From: Thermatribacter sp048814795
GTDB lineage: Bacteria > Atribacterota > Atribacteria > Atribacterales > Thermatribacteraceae
Assembly (NCBI GenBank): GCA_048814795.1
Contig: CP184673.1
Location: 1,736,001 to 1,800,000 of the forward strand
Reading direction: 5' to 3'
DNA: 64,000 nt
Positions 51,195 to 59,949 of this stretch are shown here, one piece after another (within the stretch, counting starts at the first letter, position 1; each line of letters opens with the position of its first letter). The notes under the pieces are model-generated. The model saw nothing but the letters and a program-made list of their open reading frames with translations. It did no database searches and was not told the origin of the DNA. Both the position numbers and the translations under genes were made by a program.

Positions 51195-52193
51195 ATGAAG
51201 CGAGCGTGGACAAGCTGGTGGTGGATTACGATAGTAGTGTTGTTTCTCCTGCCTTTGGCCTCCTGGGCAATTGCTCAGGAAGAAAAACCGGGAGAAGGCA
51301 TGTATTTCAGGTTTGTAACCCATGGTGGAGATGATCCCTTCTGGGCAGTAGTACAGAAAGGCGCTGCTGATGCTGCAAAAGAGTTAGGTTGCAAAGTCGA
51401 TTTTGATCTTTGTGGTGGAGATCTGGCCCTACAACAAAAAAGATTCCAGGAAGCGGTTGCCCTAAAACCAGATGGCGTTGCCTTGGTTATTAACGACGAC
51501 ACTGCATGGGATAAACCTGTAGAAGAAGCACTGGCCCAGGGCATTCCTGTAATCGGCATCAACAATGATGACTCTGAAGGAGCCAAGGGCAACAAAAGAC
51601 TCTGCTACATAGGACAAAGCGAAAAGGCAGCCGCTTACCGTCTGGCTATAAAACTCTTCGAAGAAGCAAAAGCAAAAGGTATAGATCTTTCCAAAGCACA
51701 CGTAGCAATGGCCGCAGAGGTACCGGGTGCCAATTATGCTAAAATCCGCTCAAGCGGAGTTCTGGAGGCCATGAAAGAATATGGTATCACCTCTTACGAA
51801 ATCATAGATGCCGGGGGATTAGAAATGACCACAGTAGAGTCAAGAGAAACCTCCTACCTTCTGGCACATCCTGAAACCACGTTCCTCATTGGTCTGGGTG
51901 GCATCTGTACAGACCGCTTAACCGCTTCATTAAAAGCAGCAGGCTTTGAACCTGGCGAAATAATTGCTGGAGGGTTTGATACCACACCAGACACTCTAAA
52001 TGGCATTCGTGAGGGTTACATAACTGCCACCATAGACCAGCAACAATATCTGCAAGGCTATTTCGGGGTGTACGTGCTTTATCTCTACAATAAATATGGT
52101 TTCACTCCCAATATCGACACTGGAGGTTATCTGGTAGATTCTCCTGAAAAAATATCTTTGATTGAGAAGCTTTCGCCACTACATATTCGTTAA
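51195..52193 (+). CDS. Sugar ABC transporter substrate-binding protein (second system)
   Basis: RbsB-class binding protein of 332 residues. Signal peptide: basic MKRAWTS, hydrophobic WWWITIVVLFLLPLASWA, cleavage near AIAQ-EE. The pocket region FRFVTHGGDDPFWAVVQKG is like xylose/ribose binders, and DQQQYLQGYFGVY is shared with the paralogue at 15438-16436. AGGGGGG lies 8 nt before ATG. Followed by two permease genes, an ATPase and a xylulokinase-like kinase, so a pentose or pentulose is a fair guess; the ligand is not proven. Confidence 0.93.
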   Translation: MKRAWTSWWWITIVVLFLLPLASWAIAQEEKPGEGMYFRFVTHGGDDPFWAVVQKGAADAAKELGCKVDFDLCGGDLALQQKRFQEAVALKPDGVALVINDDTAWDKPVEEALAQGIPVIGINNDDSEGAKGNKRLCYIGQSEKAAAYRLAIKLFEEAKAKGIDLSKAHVAMAAEVPGANYAKIRSSGVLEAMKEYGITSYEIIDAGGLEMTTVESRETSYLLAHPETTFLIGLGGICTDRLTASLKAAGFEPGEIIAGGFDTTPDTLNGIREGYITATIDQQQYLQGYFGVYVLYLYNKYGFTPNIDTGGYLVDSPEKISLIEKLSPLHIR

Positions 52194-52201
52194 AAATCAC
52201 A

Positions 52202-52224
52202 GGGGGTGGCCCCAAGCCACCCCC
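52202..52224 (+). repeat. GC-rich hairpin between binding protein and permease genes
   Basis: Nine-bp perfect stem GGGGGTGGC/GCCACCCCC with a five-base loop, not followed by T. It lies between the binding-protein stop and the permease start. Such hairpins stabilise or set differential expression of abundant binding-protein mRNA. Confidence 0.65.
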
Positions 52225-52241
52225 AAGAAGAGGCGCAAGAT

Positions 52242-53210
52242 ATGAAGATGGCCAGCAACCTGTTCAGACAGAAAGCGGTAAACACCTTTTTGGTGCTTGC
52301 AGGACTAATTATTATTTTCGCTCTATTTAGCCCAAGACATGTCTTCCTTCATCCACGGAATATTGCTGCTTTGGGAAAACTTTTTCCTGATTTAGGTATT
52401 GTAGCTTTGGGTGTGGGAATGTTAATGATCTGCGGAGAATTTGACCTTTCTATAGGATCGGTACTTCCATTTTGCGCTTACATTTTTGCCAGATCTTTAT
52501 ACGCAGGTTTCGCTCCATTTACGGGTTTCATTTTGGCTCTAATCACTGGTGCCGCTATGGGGTGGCTTAACGGTTTTATTACCGTAAAAACCCGTATGCC
52601 CTCTTTTATAACCACTTTGGGAACACTGATGTTCTGGAGGGGAGTACTTTATGTGTGGTCAAAAATGATGCCCCTTGGAATTCGCCAATATGTACCTTCA
52701 GAATCATTATTTGGAAAAATGCTAACGGCAAGTCTCCCTGGACGCTTGCCAGTCCAGTCACTATGGTTTTCCCTCTTTGCCGTTATCCTGGGCATCCTGC
52801 TTCACTATCATCGCTTTGGTAACTGGGTTTATGCTACTGGCGATAATAAAGATGCAGCAAGAGCCATGGGAATCAACACCAATATGGTAAAGGTAATCTG
52901 TTTTATCATTGTGGGAGTTCTGTGTGGATTCTCCGCCTGCATGCAGTCGGTGCGCATCGGCTCATTTGCAGCCACTCAGGGCATTGGTTTCGAGCTCCGT
53001 GCTATCACTGCCTGTGTGGTCGGCGGCACGTCTTTGCGGGGGGGCATAGGAAGCATGCCCGGGATTGTTCTTGGCTCGCTGGCTATACCCATAATCGACA
53101 ATGGGCTGGTTTTGCTGCGGGTTCCAGTATTTGGTATTACTGCTTTTATTGGAATGGCAACCATCCTTTTTGTGTTGCTCAACTCTTACATAGAGAGAAA
53201 AATCCGTTAA
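52242..53210 (+). CDS. Sugar ABC transporter permease A (second system)
   Basis: RbsC/FrcB-type permease of about 322 residues from ATG 52242 (MKMASNLFRQ) or ATG 52248. Motifs MICGEFDLSIGSVLPF, MPSFITTLGTLMFWRG and VVGGTSLRGGIGSMPG are typical. The cytoplasmic loop that contacts the ATPase (YATGDNKDAARAMGINTNMV) falls in a stretch that is nucleotide-identical to the second permease. The upstream frame to 52206 lacks a ribosome site. Confidence 0.92.
   Translation: MKMASNLFRQKAVNTFLVLAGLIIIFALFSPRHVFLHPRNIAALGKLFPDLGIVALGVGMLMICGEFDLSIGSVLPFCAYIFARSLYAGFAPFTGFILALITGAAMGWLNGFITVKTRMPSFITTLGTLMFWRGVLYVWSKMMPLGIRQYVPSESLFGKMLTASLPGRLPVQSLWFSLFAVILGILLHYHRFGNWVYATGDNKDAARAMGINTNMVKVICFIIVGVLCGFSACMQSVRIGSFAATQGIGFELRAITACVVGGTSLRGGIGSMPGIVLGSLAIPIIDNGLVLLRVPVFGITAFIGMATILFVLLNSYIERKIR
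52773..52930 (+). repeat. 158-bp exact repeat, copy 1 (in permease A)
   Basis: Identical base for base to 54564-54721. One mismatch separates it from a further ten identical bases upstream, after which the genes diverge. It codes for a membrane helix and the ATPase-contact loop. Confidence 0.95.
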
Positions 53211-53234
53211 TTTATTTGAAAGAGGTTAACAAAA

Positions 53235-53987
53235 ATGGAAAAAGGCAATGATATCCTGGTCAAAATGGTAAACATACACAAGTGGTTTGGAAGGGTCTAC
53301 GCGCTGCGTGGAGTCGATTTCGAAGTACGTAAAGGAGAAACTGTGGGCCTAATTGGTGACAACGGAGCCGGAAAATCAACGCTCATCAAAATTCTCTCTG
53401 GATATCATCAAGCTGATCAAGGAGAAATCTACTTTGAAGGTAAAAAAGTTTCCATTCGTTCTCCCAAAGATGCTCGGACACTGGGCATTGAAACTGTTTA
53501 CCAGGAACAAGCTCTTGCTCCCAATCTAAGCATCTCCCGCAATATATTCATGGGTAGAGAACCTACAAGGAAATTTGGAATTATAGATAAAAAAGTCATG
53601 GATACAGAAAGCATGCAAGCTCTGGCTAACCTCGGCTTGAAGCTTCGCTCCCCTGACCTACCCGTTATAACCCTCTCAGGTGGTGAACGTCAGGGAGTAG
53701 CCATTGCCAGAGCGTTACACTTCAAAGCCAAGCTTGTAATCCTTGACGAACCAACTGTAGCATTATCGGTCAAAGAAGTGGGAGAAGTGCTCGAGTTCAT
53801 ACGTCGCCTTCAAAAAGAGCAGGTTTCGGTAATCTTTATAACTCACAACATTTACCATGCCTTCGATATTGCGGAACGTTTTGTGGTAATGGCCAGGGGC
53901 AAAAAAATGGCTGACGTTAAGAAAGAAGAAACCTCAATACAGGGCCTCTCCGACCTGGTTTTAAAAAGCGCCTTTGCAACCGATTAG
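53235..53987 (+). CDS. Sugar ABC transporter ATP-binding protein (second system), single domain
   Basis: 250 residues, one nucleotide-binding domain: Walker A GDNGAGKSTL, signature LSGGERQG, Walker B KLVILDEPT, switch FITHN. Closely similar to the ATPase at 14607-15437 and likewise not the tandem RbsA form. ATG is 8 nt after GAGGT. It lies between the two permease genes and presumably serves both. Confidence 0.94.
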   Translation: MEKGNDILVKMVNIHKWFGRVYALRGVDFEVRKGETVGLIGDNGAGKSTLIKILSGYHQADQGEIYFEGKKVSIRSPKDARTLGIETVYQEQALAPNLSISRNIFMGREPTRKFGIIDKKVMDTESMQALANLGLKLRSPDLPVITLSGGERQGVAIARALHFKAKLVILDEPTVALSVKEVGEVLEFIRRLQKEQVSVIFITHNIYHAFDIAERFVVMARGKKMADVKKEETSIQGLSDLVLKSAFATD

Positions 53988-54005
53988 AAAGGAGTATAGT
54001 TTAAA

Positions 54006-55013
54006 ATGAACAGGAAAGTTCAAACCAAGCTATGGCAAAGGCTTTTCCTGTCTCGTTCCAGTGGAGTTTTGAGTGCTTTAATCTTAGTACTCATTATTTT
54101 TGCTTTCTTTTCTCCAGAACACCGCTTTGTAGATCCTGACAACCTAAAAGTTCTACTCTCTTTAGGAGCCGAGTTCAGTATTATCGCCCTGGGCGTGGGA
54201 GTGTTAATGGTTTGTGGAGAATTTGACCTTTCCATAGGATCGATTTTAGTTTTTTGCTCCTTCATATTCCTGAAATTTTTCGAATTACAACTGAACCCCT
54301 TCGCTATAGCAGCAATCACTATAGTAGTAGGGGGACTCCTTGGTCTTATAAATGGTTTAATAACTGTTCGCGGTCAAATTCCTTCTTTTGTCACTACCCT
54401 GGGAACAATGATGTTCTGGAGAGGTCTAACTATCCTCCTTTCGGGAGGCGAGCAAGTAGCCTGTGATGTGTCCACTCTGAAAACTCCTGTAGCTAATTAT
54501 TTTTTATCCTTCTTTACAGGAAAAATAAGTAACTTTATGCCAGCCCAGTTTTTATGGTTTTCTCTCTTTGCCGTTATCCTGGGCATCCTGCTTCACTATC
54601 ATCGCTTTGGTAACTGGGTTTATGCTACTGGCGATAATAAAGATGCAGCAAGAGCCATGGGAATCAACACCAATATGGTAAAGGTAATCTGTTTTATCAT
54701 TGTGGGAGTTCTGTGTGGATTTGTTGCTTGTGCTCAGATTGGTCGTTTAGCTTGCTTTACTTCTCGCACCGGGGATGGATGGGAACTTAAAGCAGTAGCA
54801 GCCTGTGTAATAGGAGGAACCTCCCTGCGAGGAGGCATAGGAAGCATGACAGGTATATTCTTGGGCGCAGTAATAATTTCGGTAATCGAAAACGGCCTTG
54901 TTGTTTTGCGAATTCCCTACTTCTGGACCTATGTGGTCTTTGGGCTGGTAATTCTGTTTTCGGTCTTATCCAGTATGTACGTTGAAAGAAAACTAATGGA
55001 AACCCATCAGTAA
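54006..55013 (+). CDS. Sugar ABC transporter permease B (second system)
   Basis: 335-residue paralogue of permease A with MVCGEFDLSIGSILVF, IPSFVTTLGTMMFWRG and CVIGGTSLRGGIGSMTG. Outside the 158-bp identical stretch the two proteins differ widely, including helix-forming regions and the loop after FWRG. Two permease genes in one operon suggests a heteromeric channel or two alternative channels using one ATPase. ATG follows AAAGGAG. Confidence 0.92.
   Translation: MNRKVQTKLWQRLFLSRSSGVLSALILVLIIFAFFSPEHRFVDPDNLKVLLSLGAEFSIIALGVGVLMVCGEFDLSIGSILVFCSFIFLKFFELQLNPFAIAAITIVVGGLLGLINGLITVRGQIPSFVTTLGTMMFWRGLTILLSGGEQVACDVSTLKTPVANYFLSFFTGKISNFMPAQFLWFSLFAVILGILLHYHRFGNWVYATGDNKDAARAMGINTNMVKVICFIIVGVLCGFVACAQIGRLACFTSRTGDGWELKAVAACVIGGTSLRGGIGSMTGIFLGAVIISVIENGLVVLRIPYFWTYVVFGLVILFSVLSSMYVERKLMETHQ
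54564..54721 (+). repeat. 158-bp exact repeat, copy 2 (in permease B)
   Basis: Second copy of 52773-52930, same orientation, 1791 bp apart. Coding frame is conserved between the copies. Confidence 0.95.
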
Positions 55014-55134
55014 AAAAGCACAATCACAAAAATTCTTGCTGACCCACACCGAACCTTAATCCGTTTTATCTGAACAAAATTTGATGAGCAAAACTCAGTT
55101 AGAAATCTAAAATGTTCAAGGAGGCAATAGCACG

Positions 55135-56628
55135 GTGAGTCATTTTTTGGGAATTGATTTAGGTACCCAAAGTGTGAAAGTTACAGCTTATGATGAAAAG
55201 GGCGAACTTAAGGCCTTAAGTTCACGTGAGTACCCTATTATAAGCAAACAACCCGGATTCGCGGAACAGGAACCAGAAATATGGTGGGAGAAAACTGCTG
55301 AAGCAATCCGAGAAGTTATATCGCGCCTGTCCTCTCGAGAAATAAAAGGCATTGGGTTTTCAGGACAGATGCATGGAGCCGTATTTCTGGATAAAAACTA
55401 CCAACCAGTTTACCCAGCAATAATATGGGCAGACCAGAGAAGTAAAAAGCAAGTTACCTTTATTCGCGAAACCTTGAAAAACGAATTAGTTGAAATCTCT
55501 GGGAGTACGATTGCAACTGGATTCATGGCTGCATCAGTACTCTGGCTTAAAGAAAACCTTCCTCAAATTTACGACAGAGTAAGATGGATTATTTTACCCA
55601 AAGACTATCTGAAAGTTAAAATGGGCCTGCCTCCTTCTACTGACGTAGCCGACGCCTCAGCCACCCTCCTTTTCAATATAAAAAGGAGAAGTTGGTCAGA
55701 AAAAATATTTGACGTTCTGGGTATCAATCCAGACCTTTTTCCCCCGGTACACAATTCTTCAGAAATGATCGGAGAAATGAGCCAAAGAGTCAAAGAAAAC
55801 CTGGGGCTGGAAGGAGAGAACATCCTGGTTGCAGGAGCAGGAGACCAGCATTGTGCGGCACTCGGAAATGGCATAATCCATGAAAAGGAAACTCTGCTCA
55901 CCATTGGTACCGGCGGGCAAATTTTTACTCCTCTCAAACATCCCCTCGTTGATCCCAAGCTACGCATTCACACTTTTTGCCACGCCGTCCCAGGATACTG
56001 GCACCTTTTAGGAGCTACTCTCTGCGCTGGTCTTTCTTTAAGTTGGTTTAAAAAATCTCTCCTGGATTCCCCCTCCTTTTCCTTTGATTTCAAAGATATG
56101 GACGAAGAAGCAAGAAAAATTCCACCAGGATGCAACGAATTGATTTTTTTGCCTTATTTATTGGGAGAAAGAACACCCTATATGGATCCCTGGGCCAGAG
56201 GAGCTTTTATAAATCTTCACCTTACTCACCAAAGAGCTCATTTTACAAGGGCTATTATGGAAGGAGTGGCCCTAAGCCTCAAGAATGCCTGGGAAGTTTT
56301 TGAAGAAATAGGAGCAGAAAGCGAACGCTTTATATTTTCAGGTGGTGGCTCAAAAAGCTCTCTCTGGAGAAAAATACTTGCTTCTGTATTCCAGAAACCC
56401 TTGTTTACAACCACCACTCGAGAAGAAGCAGCAACCGGTGCCTGTATTTTAGCAATGGTAGGCACCGGTCACTTTTCAAACTTTGAAGAAGCAATGGATA
56501 CGATAGTTCGCTACCACACTCCGACTCTTCCAGAATCAGAATGGTCGGAAAAATACCAGTCCCTTTTTGAGAAATTTAAAAAGCTCTACGATTCTCTAAG
56601 GGAATATTTTCCCCAGGAATCAGGATAA
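55135..56628 (+). CDS. FGGY carbohydrate kinase, xylulokinase-like
   Basis: 497-residue kinase with DLGTQSVKVTAYD, GFSGQMHGAVFLD, WADQRSKKQ, GAGDQHCAALGNG, GTGGQIFTPL and FSGGGSKSSLWRKILA. GFSGQMHG is characteristic of xylulokinases, so D-xylulose or a similar ketose is likely. GTG start 10 nt after AAGGAGG. It follows the second sugar transporter by about 120 nt and is probably its catabolic partner. The short palindrome TTAGAAATCTAA (55099-55110) in the gap may be a regulator site. Convergent with the aldolase gene (9-nt overlap). Confidence 0.9.
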   Translation: MSHFLGIDLGTQSVKVTAYDEKGELKALSSREYPIISKQPGFAEQEPEIWWEKTAEAIREVISRLSSREIKGIGFSGQMHGAVFLDKNYQPVYPAIIWADQRSKKQVTFIRETLKNELVEISGSTIATGFMAASVLWLKENLPQIYDRVRWIILPKDYLKVKMGLPPSTDVADASATLLFNIKRRSWSEKIFDVLGINPDLFPPVHNSSEMIGEMSQRVKENLGLEGENILVAGAGDQHCAALGNGIIHEKETLLTIGTGGQIFTPLKHPLVDPKLRIHTFCHAVPGYWHLLGATLCAGLSLSWFKKSLLDSPSFSFDFKDMDEEARKIPPGCNELIFLPYLLGERTPYMDPWARGAFINLHLTHQRAHFTRAIMEGVALSLKNAWEVFEEIGAESERFIFSGGGSKSSLWRKILASVFQKPLFTTTTREEAATGACILAMVGTGHFSNFEEAMDTIVRYHTPTLPESEWSEKYQSLFEKFKKLYDSLREYFPQESG

Positions 56629-57276
56629 GTCCTTTAAAAGACTAATTCGGTATTTTTCGGCATCGAGCTCTCTTATGGAACGGCATTCTTGTGCAGTAAG
56701 TATACGAGGGGACCCCATAATGCTGGCTATGAAATAAACTCGGGCTGCCTCTTCCACCACTATACTTCGATAAAAGGCTTCCTTAAGAGTGCTACCCACA
56801 GTCAAAAGACCATGATTCACCATACAAACCGCTTGCGAAGAAGATAACGCTTTCACAATTGCTTCGGCGAGCTGCTGAGTACAAGGAGTACAATAATCTA
56901 TCACTGCAACCTGCCCGACATAAGCAACAAAATCAGGAAACATAGGAGGAATTACCTTACCTGCAGAAACCACTCCCACCGTATAGGTGGGGTGCGTGTG
57001 AACCACCGCTCTAACATCGCTTCTTTCGCGATAACAAAACCAGTGCATCAAAACCTCTGAAGAAGGCTTACCCTCACCAATAACCTTACCATCAGCAAGA
57101 CTCACTTTAACAAAATCCTGCGGTTTTAATTCGTCAAAAGCGAGACCACTTGGCGAAATCAGCATAAAATCATCCAGACGGGCACTGATATTACCACCTG
57201 AAGCAACTACAAGGCCCAGTTCCACCAGCTTGCGACCATAAAGAACCAGATCCTCTCGCAACTTATTTTCCTGCAA
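56620..57276 (-). CDS. Class II aldolase/adducin family protein
   Basis: Zinc aldolase of the L-fuculose/L-ribulose/rhamnulose-phosphate group, 218 residues. Features: SGGNISARLDD, SPSGLAFDEL, catalytic E in PSSEVLMH, zinc histidines in HTHPTYTVGV, and NHGLLTVG with the third. It may be a retro-aldolase on a phosphorylated ketose, or an epimerase. TTG 57276 is preferred (GGAGTG 6 nt upstream). Last gene of the GntR operon, so probably the carbon-carbon cleavage step. Confidence 0.88.
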   Translation of the reverse strand: MQENKLREDLVLYGRKLVELGLVVASGGNISARLDDFMLISPSGLAFDELKPQDFVKVSLADGKVIGEGKPSSEVLMHWFCYRERSDVRAVVHTHPTYTVGVVSAGKVIPPMFPDFVAYVGQVAVIDYCTPCTQQLAEAIVKALSSSQAVCMVNHGLLTVGSTLKEAFYRSIVVEEAARVYFIASIMGSPRILTAQECRSIRELDAEKYRISLLKDLS

Positions 57277-57324
57277 CTTAAACACTCCTTATCCCGAGCT
57301 AAGTTCATTCAATTATAGCTCATC

Positions 57325-58284
57325 TTACTTTTTGTGGCTATCTCTGTACTCTCGCGATATTTTCTCTATCTCGGAAAATTGCTGTTCATCAATGTTAAGG
57401 TGAAATACCTGGGCTATAACCTGCGTCCAGCCATGAATGAAATAAATCCACCCATCTTCAACATGAAGATTTTTCTCTTCTTTTTGTCGTAAAGCCTGAT
57501 GCATGAAAAGAAGGTCTCCTCGATAGTTTAACTCCCACACCAAACTGTGAGGAGGAAACTGAGCAGCGTCGGTTAAAGGAGAACCAGGGCGATCTTTACC
57601 AAGACCAGTAGCGTTAACTATCAAAGAGTACGGTTTTACCCGGGCAAGTATCTGGTCATTAATAGAAGGTTCTGGAGAATGGATATATTCAGCATTGATA
57701 TCCGGGTTTATTTTCTGCATAATCTCCCGCATTGCATAAAGACGAGGCGTGCTGCGGTTGGAAACGTAGAGCTTGGAAGGCATGTTGTCTTTTTTGTGTG
57801 GATCGAAAAGATAAGCAGCTATTGCCCGAGCACTTCCTCCTGCTCCCATAATAAAAACTTCTCCACCGTGCTCTTTCCAAAAACCGGGAGGAATAAAAGC
57901 CTCCATAGCCAGGCCACTTGAAATAGGATCTTTGGCATGTCCCTCCAGCTTTCCCTGATTTTTGGAAATAGAAGACAATTCCCCAAAGAGCTGAGCATAG
58001 GGATCAAGATAGTCAAAAAGGTCCTTAGCTGCTTCATAAAGGTCTATTTTGTGGGTGGTAACCAGAGCACCCAGAGAAAGAGGATCTTCCTTTATAAATT
58101 TAACCACTTTTCGATAAACCTCTCTCGGGGCGTGAATCTCGATATCGATTCCTTTCAATACTGCGTCTTCTATGCCCAGAATTTTCGCCCACAACGGAAA
58201 AAGTTTCATAATTGAAGATTGAGAAGTAGTAACACCTATGAAATACATAGTAGGCTGAGTAGCCTCTTCAGGAAGATTGACCAA
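57325..58284 (-). CDS. Shikimate/quinate dehydrogenase-like protein of unknown substrate
   Basis: Shikimate-dehydrogenase fold: N-terminal YFIGVTTSQSSIMKLFPLW, catalytic lysine in LVTTHKIDLY (about 79), catalytic aspartate in HAKDPISSG (about 119), glycine-rich GAGGSARAI for NAD(P), then VNATGLGKDRPGSPL. Differences from AroE: longer (about 319 versus 270), an insertion between the first two Rossmann strands, and Ser in place of the substrate-binding Asn of the GxxNT motif. Carbohydrate operon context suggests a cyclitol- or polyol-like substrate rather than shikimate. TTG 58284, 8 nt after GGAGG, is preferred over GTG 58293. Confidence 0.75.
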   Translation of the reverse strand: MVNLPEEATQPTMYFIGVTTSQSSIMKLFPLWAKILGIEDAVLKGIDIEIHAPREVYRKVVKFIKEDPLSLGALVTTHKIDLYEAAKDLFDYLDPYAQLFGELSSISKNQGKLEGHAKDPISSGLAMEAFIPPGFWKEHGGEVFIMGAGGSARAIAAYLFDPHKKDNMPSKLYVSNRSTPRLYAMREIMQKINPDINAEYIHSPEPSINDQILARVKPYSLIVNATGLGKDRPGSPLTDAAQFPPHSLVWELNYRGDLLFMHQALRQKEEKNLHVEDGWIYFIHGWTQVIAQVFHLNIDEQQFSEIEKISREYRDSHKK

Positions 58285-58301
58285 GCAAAACACCTCCCGT
58301 T

Positions 58302-58880
58302 TCAGACCTTTCTCCAGTTGGGGTTGTCCTCAATAACCACTTTTCCATCTCTCTCAAGAATTACCTTCGGGAAACCCGTTTTGTCGATAGTAGCGTAATC
58401 GTGCCCGGCATCGGCAAAAAACACACAGTAAAAAATAAGAGGCTCATTACCCACGTTGACCGAACGATGCGACCAACAGGGAGGTATGTAAGAAGCAGAA
58501 CCAGGGAACATTTCCAAAACTTCACATTCTTCACCATCAGGAGATGCCATAATAAGTCGTCCCTGTCCCTTTAGAGTAAAATATATCTCAGCGGTCTCCA
58601 GTTTCTCGTGCAAGTGCCCCTTGGTAAAATAGAACTCGCTACCAACTTTGCCTGGATAAATTATGGTAGTGCAATGAGCAAGGTGTCCTGGTTCCTCAGG
58701 CACTTCCGCATAGATGACCTCATATACTAAAGGATTTTCCTTGGCAAGTACTGCTTCAACTTTCTCCTTGTCCAGAAAAAAATGCTGAATGTCCTTCAGG
58801 TAACGGGCTATTTTTTTCCCTGGGCTAAGATTTCCAGTCTCAAAGTCAACAACTACGTTAAAAGGCTTGAAGAGCTCCAT
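58302..58880 (-). CDS. Cupin-type glucose-6-phosphate isomerase
   Basis: Archaeal-type (cupin) PGI family, unrelated to the usual bacterial PGI. 192 residues with the single beta-barrel signature YFTKGHLHEKLETAEIYF (metal ligands H, H and E) and a fourth histidine in PPCWSHRSVNVG. It interconverts glucose-6-phosphate and fructose-6-phosphate in characterised members. Rare in bacteria. Inside a catabolic operon it may isomerise a different sugar phosphate. ATG 10 nt after GGGAG. Confidence 0.85.
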   Translation of the reverse strand: MELFKPFNVVVDFETGNLSPGKKIARYLKDIQHFFLDKEKVEAVLAKENPLVYEVIYAEVPEEPGHLAHCTTIIYPGKVGSEFYFTKGHLHEKLETAEIYFTLKGQGRLIMASPDGEECEVLEMFPGSASYIPPCWSHRSVNVGNEPLIFYCVFFADAGHDYATIDKTGFPKVILERDGKVVIEDNPNWRKV

Positions 58881-58902
58881 AACTCAATCAACTCCCTCTT
58901 TG

Positions 58903-59928
58903 TCAATTTTGAGGCACTATAACTACCTTCAAAGCTTCCTGCTTCTCCATCAAAGAAAAACCTCGCTCAATATCCTCAAGAGACAAAACATGAGTCACCA
59001 GATAAGACAGATCAATTTGTCCACTCAAAAGAAGATCTAAAGCAACCCTGAAATAAAAATTATTAGAACGAGTAGTACCAGTAACCATCAACTCTTTATA
59101 GTGAATCAAGTTAGTAGCAATGGGTACTTCTTTAACCTGAGGAGGCAAACCTCCAAAAAAGTTGATGCGACCAAAAAGTGAAGCCACTTCTATAGCTTCC
59201 ATCTGTGCTCGCGGTGCTGGAGCAGCAACAACCACTACACTGGGATTGTCCACTTTACTCTTTACCCCTTCATCGGCGAGAATGGCTACTGCCCCATGTT
59301 CTTCAGCAATTTTAAGCCGCTCTTTACTTAAATCCACCATCCATATTTTCTTAGCTCCACTTAATTTACTTAGCTCAAGAAACATTAAACCTATGGCCCC
59401 AGCCCCATAAATCAGAACTCTATCCTGAAAAGTTACCTGAAGTGGCAAAAAACCATGTACTACACAGGCTAAAGCCTCTACGAAAGAGAATTTTACTGGA
59501 TCCACTCCTTCAGGAAGCGGAAAAATATTGCCCTGCCTTACTGCGTTTTCTGGAACCAGTAAATACTCGGCAAAACCCCCATCGAGGGTTATCCCCAAAG
59601 CCTTGCTTTCTGGGCAATGATGGGTAAGCCCTTGCGCGCACATGCTACACTTCCCGCATCCAAAATTAGGAGCAACCGCAACCAGCATACCCTCTTTAAG
59701 GCCAGTTACTCCCTCTCCCAGCTCAACAATCTCACCTACCACCTCATGCCCCAGAATTCTTTTTTCATCCTGAGCAATCCCACTGTGTCCACGACGCGCA
59801 ATGCGTAAATCAGTACCACACAAAGCTGCAGCCTTGACTTTTACCAGAACTTCTCCCTCTTTCGGTTGAGGTCTATCCAGCTGACCAAGTTCAACGTGAG
59901 GAGGATAAGAAAAGATAACTGCTTTCAA
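58903..59928 (-). CDS. Zinc-dependent medium-chain alcohol dehydrogenase
   Basis: MDR family of the sorbitol/threonine dehydrogenase type, 341 residues. Catalytic zinc residues: CGTDLRI (C), GHEVVGEIVE (H, E); structural zinc: CGKCSMCAQGLTHHC (four Cys); NAD site IYGAGAIGLMFLELSKL and MVDLSKERL, whose Asp favours NAD. Probably oxidises a polyol or sugar alcohol. TTG start, AAGGGG about 9 nt upstream. Confidence 0.9.
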   Translation of the reverse strand: MKAVIFSYPPHVELGQLDRPQPKEGEVLVKVKAAALCGTDLRIARRGHSGIAQDEKRILGHEVVGEIVELGEGVTGLKEGMLVAVAPNFGCGKCSMCAQGLTHHCPESKALGITLDGGFAEYLLVPENAVRQGNIFPLPEGVDPVKFSFVEALACVVHGFLPLQVTFQDRVLIYGAGAIGLMFLELSKLSGAKKIWMVDLSKERLKIAEEHGAVAILADEGVKSKVDNPSVVVVAAPAPRAQMEAIEVASLFGRINFFGGLPPQVKEVPIATNLIHYKELMVTGTTRSNNFYFRVALDLLLSGQIDLSYLVTHVLSLEDIERGFSLMEKQEALKVVIVPQN

Positions 59929-59949
59929 GGTAACTTCGCCCCTTCGCTT

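Noticed and set aside
13508..56628. Mobile element or phage origin for the sugar gene clusters
   Set aside because: No transposase, integrase, terminal repeats or attachment sites are visible; the identical permease block is inside coding sequence and not flanked by duplications.
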